Shown: one piece after another, positions 46,990-49,239 of the stretch | Layout of the letters: every line of letters starts with the position of its first letter | Position numbering within the stretch: position 1 is the first letter of the stretch | DNA from: an uncultured Rhodospirillales bacterium | GTDB lineage: Bacteria; Pseudomonadota; Alphaproteobacteria; CACIAM-22H2 | DNA length: 49,239 nucleotides | Assembly (NCBI GenBank): GCA_937926175.1 | Contig: CALANV010000032.1 | Location: 1-49,239, forward strand | Direction: 5' to 3' | The notes under the pieces: model-generated | Database searches by the model: none | What the model was told of the DNA's origin: nothing | The model's input: the letters and a program-made list of their open reading frames with translations, nothing else | Position numbers and translations under genes: made by a program

Positions 46990-48410
46990 CCCGACACCGT
47001 CAGATTGAAGATCCTGTCGCCACGGCGGATCTGCAGGCGCCAGGGAAGTTCGACCTGCGACACGGCGCGCCGGGCATCGCTCACGGTCCGCATTTCGCGG
47101 TTGTTGATCCGAACGATGACATCGCCCGGCGCTATGCGGATCCGCTGGGCGGGGCTGCCGCGGCGCACCTCGAGCACGATCACACCGCGCGGCGTGATGT
47201 CGAGCCCGAGCTCGTCGGCAAGCGCCGGCGACAGATTGGCGACGGTGGCGCCGGCAAGCGGATGGTTACCGCGCAGCGGCGTCACCTCGCGCGGCGGCGT
47301 CTCCGGCGGCGCGATCAGCGCGACGTTCACCTCGCGCTCCTGCCCCTTGCGCCAGATCGTCAGGCGCACCTCGGAGCCGACTGCCTGCGTGGCGATGCGG
47401 AAGCGCAGCGCCTCGGCGTCCTGAACCTCGCGACCCTCGACGTGGGTGATGACGTCGCCGCGCCGCAGGCCGGCCTCGGCCGCCGGGCTGTCGGGAAAGA
47501 TGTCCTGAATGATCACGCCGAGCGGGCGTGGCATGCCGAGCGAGGCGGCGATGTCGGCCGTGACCGTCTCGCCACTCGCCCCGAACCAGGGACGGACCAC
47601 TCTTGTGCCCGACGTCACGCCGGCGATGACGGTCCGGACCATGTTGGACGGGATGGCAAAACCGATGCCGATCGATCCGCCGCCATCGCGGGAGAAAATC
47701 GCGGTGTTGATCCCGACCAGCCGTCCGTCCATCGACACCAGCGCACCGCCCGAGTTTCCCGGATTGATGGCCGCATCGGTCTGAATGAAGAAGCGGTAGT
47801 CCGTGATCCCGACCGTCGTCCGCGCCACCGCCGAGACGATGCCGCTCGTCACCGTCTGTCCCACGCCGAACGGATTGCCGATCGCGAGGACGAGGTCGCC
47901 CACCTCGAGCTCGTCAGAGTCGCGAAGCTCCAGAAACGGCAGACGCTCGTCACCCGGCATTATGCGCAGGACAGCAAGATCCGTGCGCTCGTCGGTAAGC
48001 AGCAACGTCGCCTCGAACTCGCGGCGATCGGCGAGGATGACGGTGATCTCGTCGGCGCCGCGAATGACGTGACTGTTGGTCACGATCAGCCCGGACGGAT
48101 CAACGATGACGCCAGAGCCGAGCGAGTTCTGCTGCTGTTCGGTACCCGGAAACTGATCACCGAAGAAACGGCGGAAGAACGGATCGTTGAACAGCGGCGA
48201 CGGCAGCGTCCGCACGGTACGGCGCGTATAGATATTGACGACGGCCGGCGCCACGCGCTTCACGAGCGGCGCGAAGGAAAGCTCGATCTCGGCACGGTCG
48301 CGCGGCAGCACGCGATCCTGGGCCAGGGCCCCGGACGGCAGCAGGCCCGGGACGATAGCGGCAAGGATGGCGAGGGCGCCAAGGCGTCGGCGGAACGTTG
48401 ACCTGAGCAT
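46986..48410 (-). CDS. degP: periplasmic Do-family serine protease (DegP/DegQ-like)
   Basis: A 474-residue trypsin-like protease-chaperone. A signal peptide spans about 1-30 (ending GALA). The catalytic triad is H114 (TNSHVI), D144 (ERTDLAVL) and S220 (NPGNSGGAL). Two PDZ domains follow, about 270-360 and 385-470. The second is complete, with GVIVLEVRRGSP. I chose ATG 48410 because it begins the signal peptide; the frame stays open to 48539 without one. The ribosome site is weak. It lies 173 bases after rplQ, separated by a terminator. Confidence 0.92.
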   Translation of the reverse strand: MLRSTFRRRLGALAILAAIVPGLLPSGALAQDRVLPRDRAEIELSFAPLVKRVAPAVVNIYTRRTVRTLPSPLFNDPFFRRFFGDQFPGTEQQQNSLGSGVIVDPSGLIVTNSHVIRGADEITVILADRREFEATLLLTDERTDLAVLRIMPGDERLPFLELRDSDELEVGDLVLAIGNPFGVGQTVTSGIVSAVARTTVGITDYRFFIQTDAAINPGNSGGALVSMDGRLVGINTAIFSRDGGGSIGIGFAIPSNMVRTVIAGVTSGTRVVRPWFGASGETVTADIAASLGMPRPLGVIIQDIFPDSPAAEAGLRRGDVITHVEGREVQDAEALRFRIATQAVGSEVRLTIWRKGQEREVNVALIAPPETPPREVTPLRGNHPLAGATVANLSPALADELGLDITPRGVIVLEVRRGSPAQRIRIAPGDVIVRINNREMRTVSDARRAVSQVELPWRLQIRRGDRIFNLTVSG

Positions 48411-48524
48411 CGTGGAGTCGCGGAAGTCTCGGGCGGCCGAGTGTACCATTCCTGCCGGTGAAGCTAAGAGACAGGTGCGCCCCCATGCGCACCTTCTCCA
48501 CGGACGCCGCCCCCGAAAGAGATC

Positions 48525-48550
48525 GGGGGCGGTCCTCAAGGACCGCCCCC
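48525..48550 (-). terminator. rho-independent-type terminator after rplQ
   Basis: Arms 48525-48535 and 48540-48550 form a perfect 11-bp G/C-rich stem with a TCAA loop. On the minus strand it is followed by GATCTCTTTC, a modest T-rich stretch. It lies 34 bases after the rplQ stop and probably ends the ribosomal-protein operon transcript. Confidence 0.75.
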
Positions 48551-48583
48551 GCTCGAGTACCTCACAAACGGCCGGCGACGGCG

Positions 48584-49027
48584 TCAGGCCGCGGCGGTGG
48601 CTTCGGCCTCCGCCTTCGCCTTCTGCTCGGCCTCGTGGCGCGCGCGATCGGCGGCGCCGCGCGCAGCCGGATCACGATCGACCAGCTCGATCACGGCCAT
48701 GTCGGCGGCATCGCCATAGCGTATGCCGGCCCGCAGCACCCGCGTGTAGCCGCCGTTGCGCTGCCGGTAACGCTCGGCGAGCGGGCCGAACAGCTTCGCC
48801 GTCAGCTTGGTGTCGCGCAGAACGGCGAGCGCCTGACGGCGCGCATGAAGGCCGCCGCGCTTGCCCAGCGTAATGAGCTTCTCGACGAACGGCCGCAGCT
48901 CCTTCGCCTTCGGCAGCGTGGTGCGGATCTGCTCGTGCTCGATGAGGGCCATCGCCAAGTTGGCGAGGGTCGCCTTGCGGTGGCTGGTCGTCCGGCCCAG
49001 CTTTCGGCCGGCCACTCGGTGACGCAT
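48584..49027 (-). CDS. rplQ: 50S ribosomal protein L17
   Basis: A 147-residue protein starting MRHRVAGRKLGRTTSHRKAT, the universal L17 N-terminus. ALIEHEQIRTTLPKAKELRP and the RNGGYTRVLRAG motif are conserved. Beyond about residue 120 it has a charged Ala/Glu/Lys-rich extension common in Alphaproteobacteria. It follows rpoA by 29 bases, the normal end of the alpha operon. Confidence 0.98.
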   Translation of the reverse strand: MRHRVAGRKLGRTTSHRKATLANLAMALIEHEQIRTTLPKAKELRPFVEKLITLGKRGGLHARRQALAVLRDTKLTAKLFGPLAERYRQRNGGYTRVLRAGIRYGDAADMAVIELVDRDPAARGAADRARHEAEQKAKAEAEATAAA

Positions 49028-49056
49028 GACTCAAACTCCTCGTTCGTGACCGGCGC

Positions 49057-49239
49057 TCAATACGGCTCTTCGAGCTTCTTGGCCAGCTCCTCGATATTCT
49101 CGGGCGGCCAATTCGGAATCTTCATTCCCAGATGCAGGCCCATCTGGGCAAGGACTTCCTTGATCTCGTTGAGCGACTTGCGGCCGAAATTGGGCGTCCG
49201 CAGCATCTCCGCCTCGGTCTTCTGCACGAGATCGCCGAT
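49057..49239 (-). CDS. rpoA: RNA polymerase alpha subunit, C-terminal end (partial)
   Basis: About 60 C-terminal residues are visible; the rest lies beyond the right edge. LRTPNFGRKSLNEIKEVL is part of the alpha-CTD that binds UP elements and activators. The chain ends MKIPNWPPENIEELAKKLEE with PY, as in other Alphaproteobacteria. It is immediately upstream of rplQ. Confidence 0.96.
   Translation of the reverse strand: MGDLVQKTEAEMLRTPNFGRKSLNEIKEVLAQMGLHLGMKIPNWPPENIEELAKKLEEPY

Overview
The window is high-GC, gene-dense chromosomal DNA from an alphaproteobacterium. The markers are a MipZ-type division ATPase, an ATP12-type F1-ATPase assembly chaperone, a DUF1489 protein, a LiuR-type regulator, and the gene order rpoA-rplQ-degP-rarA-crcB-rluC-HAD-asmA-atp12 (read leftwards on the minus strand). 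A Rhodospirillales-like heterotroph living on amino acids and acyl-CoAs would fit, but the exact lineage is inference. I see no phage, insertion sequence or CRISPR array.

Layout. 1-5.4 kb: a partial VWA-domain protein, two GFA-family zinc proteins, mipZ, and a divergent pair made of a 2,4-dienoyl-CoA-reductase-like SDR and an acyl-CoA synthetase. 5.4-5.9 kb: a non-coding cluster of palindromic REP-like repeats. 6.0-8.8 kb: a copper cluster of DUF2946 protein, YcnI/DUF1775 and a CopC-CopD fusion. 8.8-13.5 kb: a TPR methyltransferase, MarC, a YbaL-type antiporter and a guanine-deaminase-like enzyme. 13.8-18.5 kb: a minus-strand DUF1489-putA-curA operon for proline catabolism. 18.6-19.1 kb: a decayed Hpt-domain gene.

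19.2-29.0 kb is a leucine/isovalerate (liu) locus. The MerR regulator liuR lies upstream. A 16-bp palindrome inside a -35/-10 promoter controls a downstream operon: frameshifted thioesterase, isovaleryl-CoA dehydrogenase, a Pmp3-like peptide, RidA, an SDR, a second acyl-CoA dehydrogenase, an HCCA-isomerase-like protein, methylcrotonyl-CoA carboxylase beta and alpha, and another SDR. Several junctions are TGATG stop/start overlaps. The hydratase (LiuC) and HMG-CoA lyase (LiuE) steps are not in the window.

29-33 kb: mgtE, maeB and tRNA-Leu(GAG). 33-35 kb: lipB, a small orphan gene, acylphosphatase and a HEPN-like protein. 35.2-39.1 kb: a propionyl-CoA carboxylase operon (pccB, a 2TM peptide, pccA). 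39.4 kb: wrbA. 40-49.2 kb: the housekeeping block ending in rplQ and a partial rpoA.

Taken together the genes feed branched-chain, odd-chain and unsaturated acyl-CoAs and proline into central metabolism, with malic enzyme as a NADPH/pyruvate outlet. I found no convincing wholly new system. The most noteworthy items are the LiuR promoter-operator and unusual operon content, the frameshifted thioesterase, the scrambled Hpt gene, the REP cluster, and the HEPN-like protein overlapping acylphosphatase.
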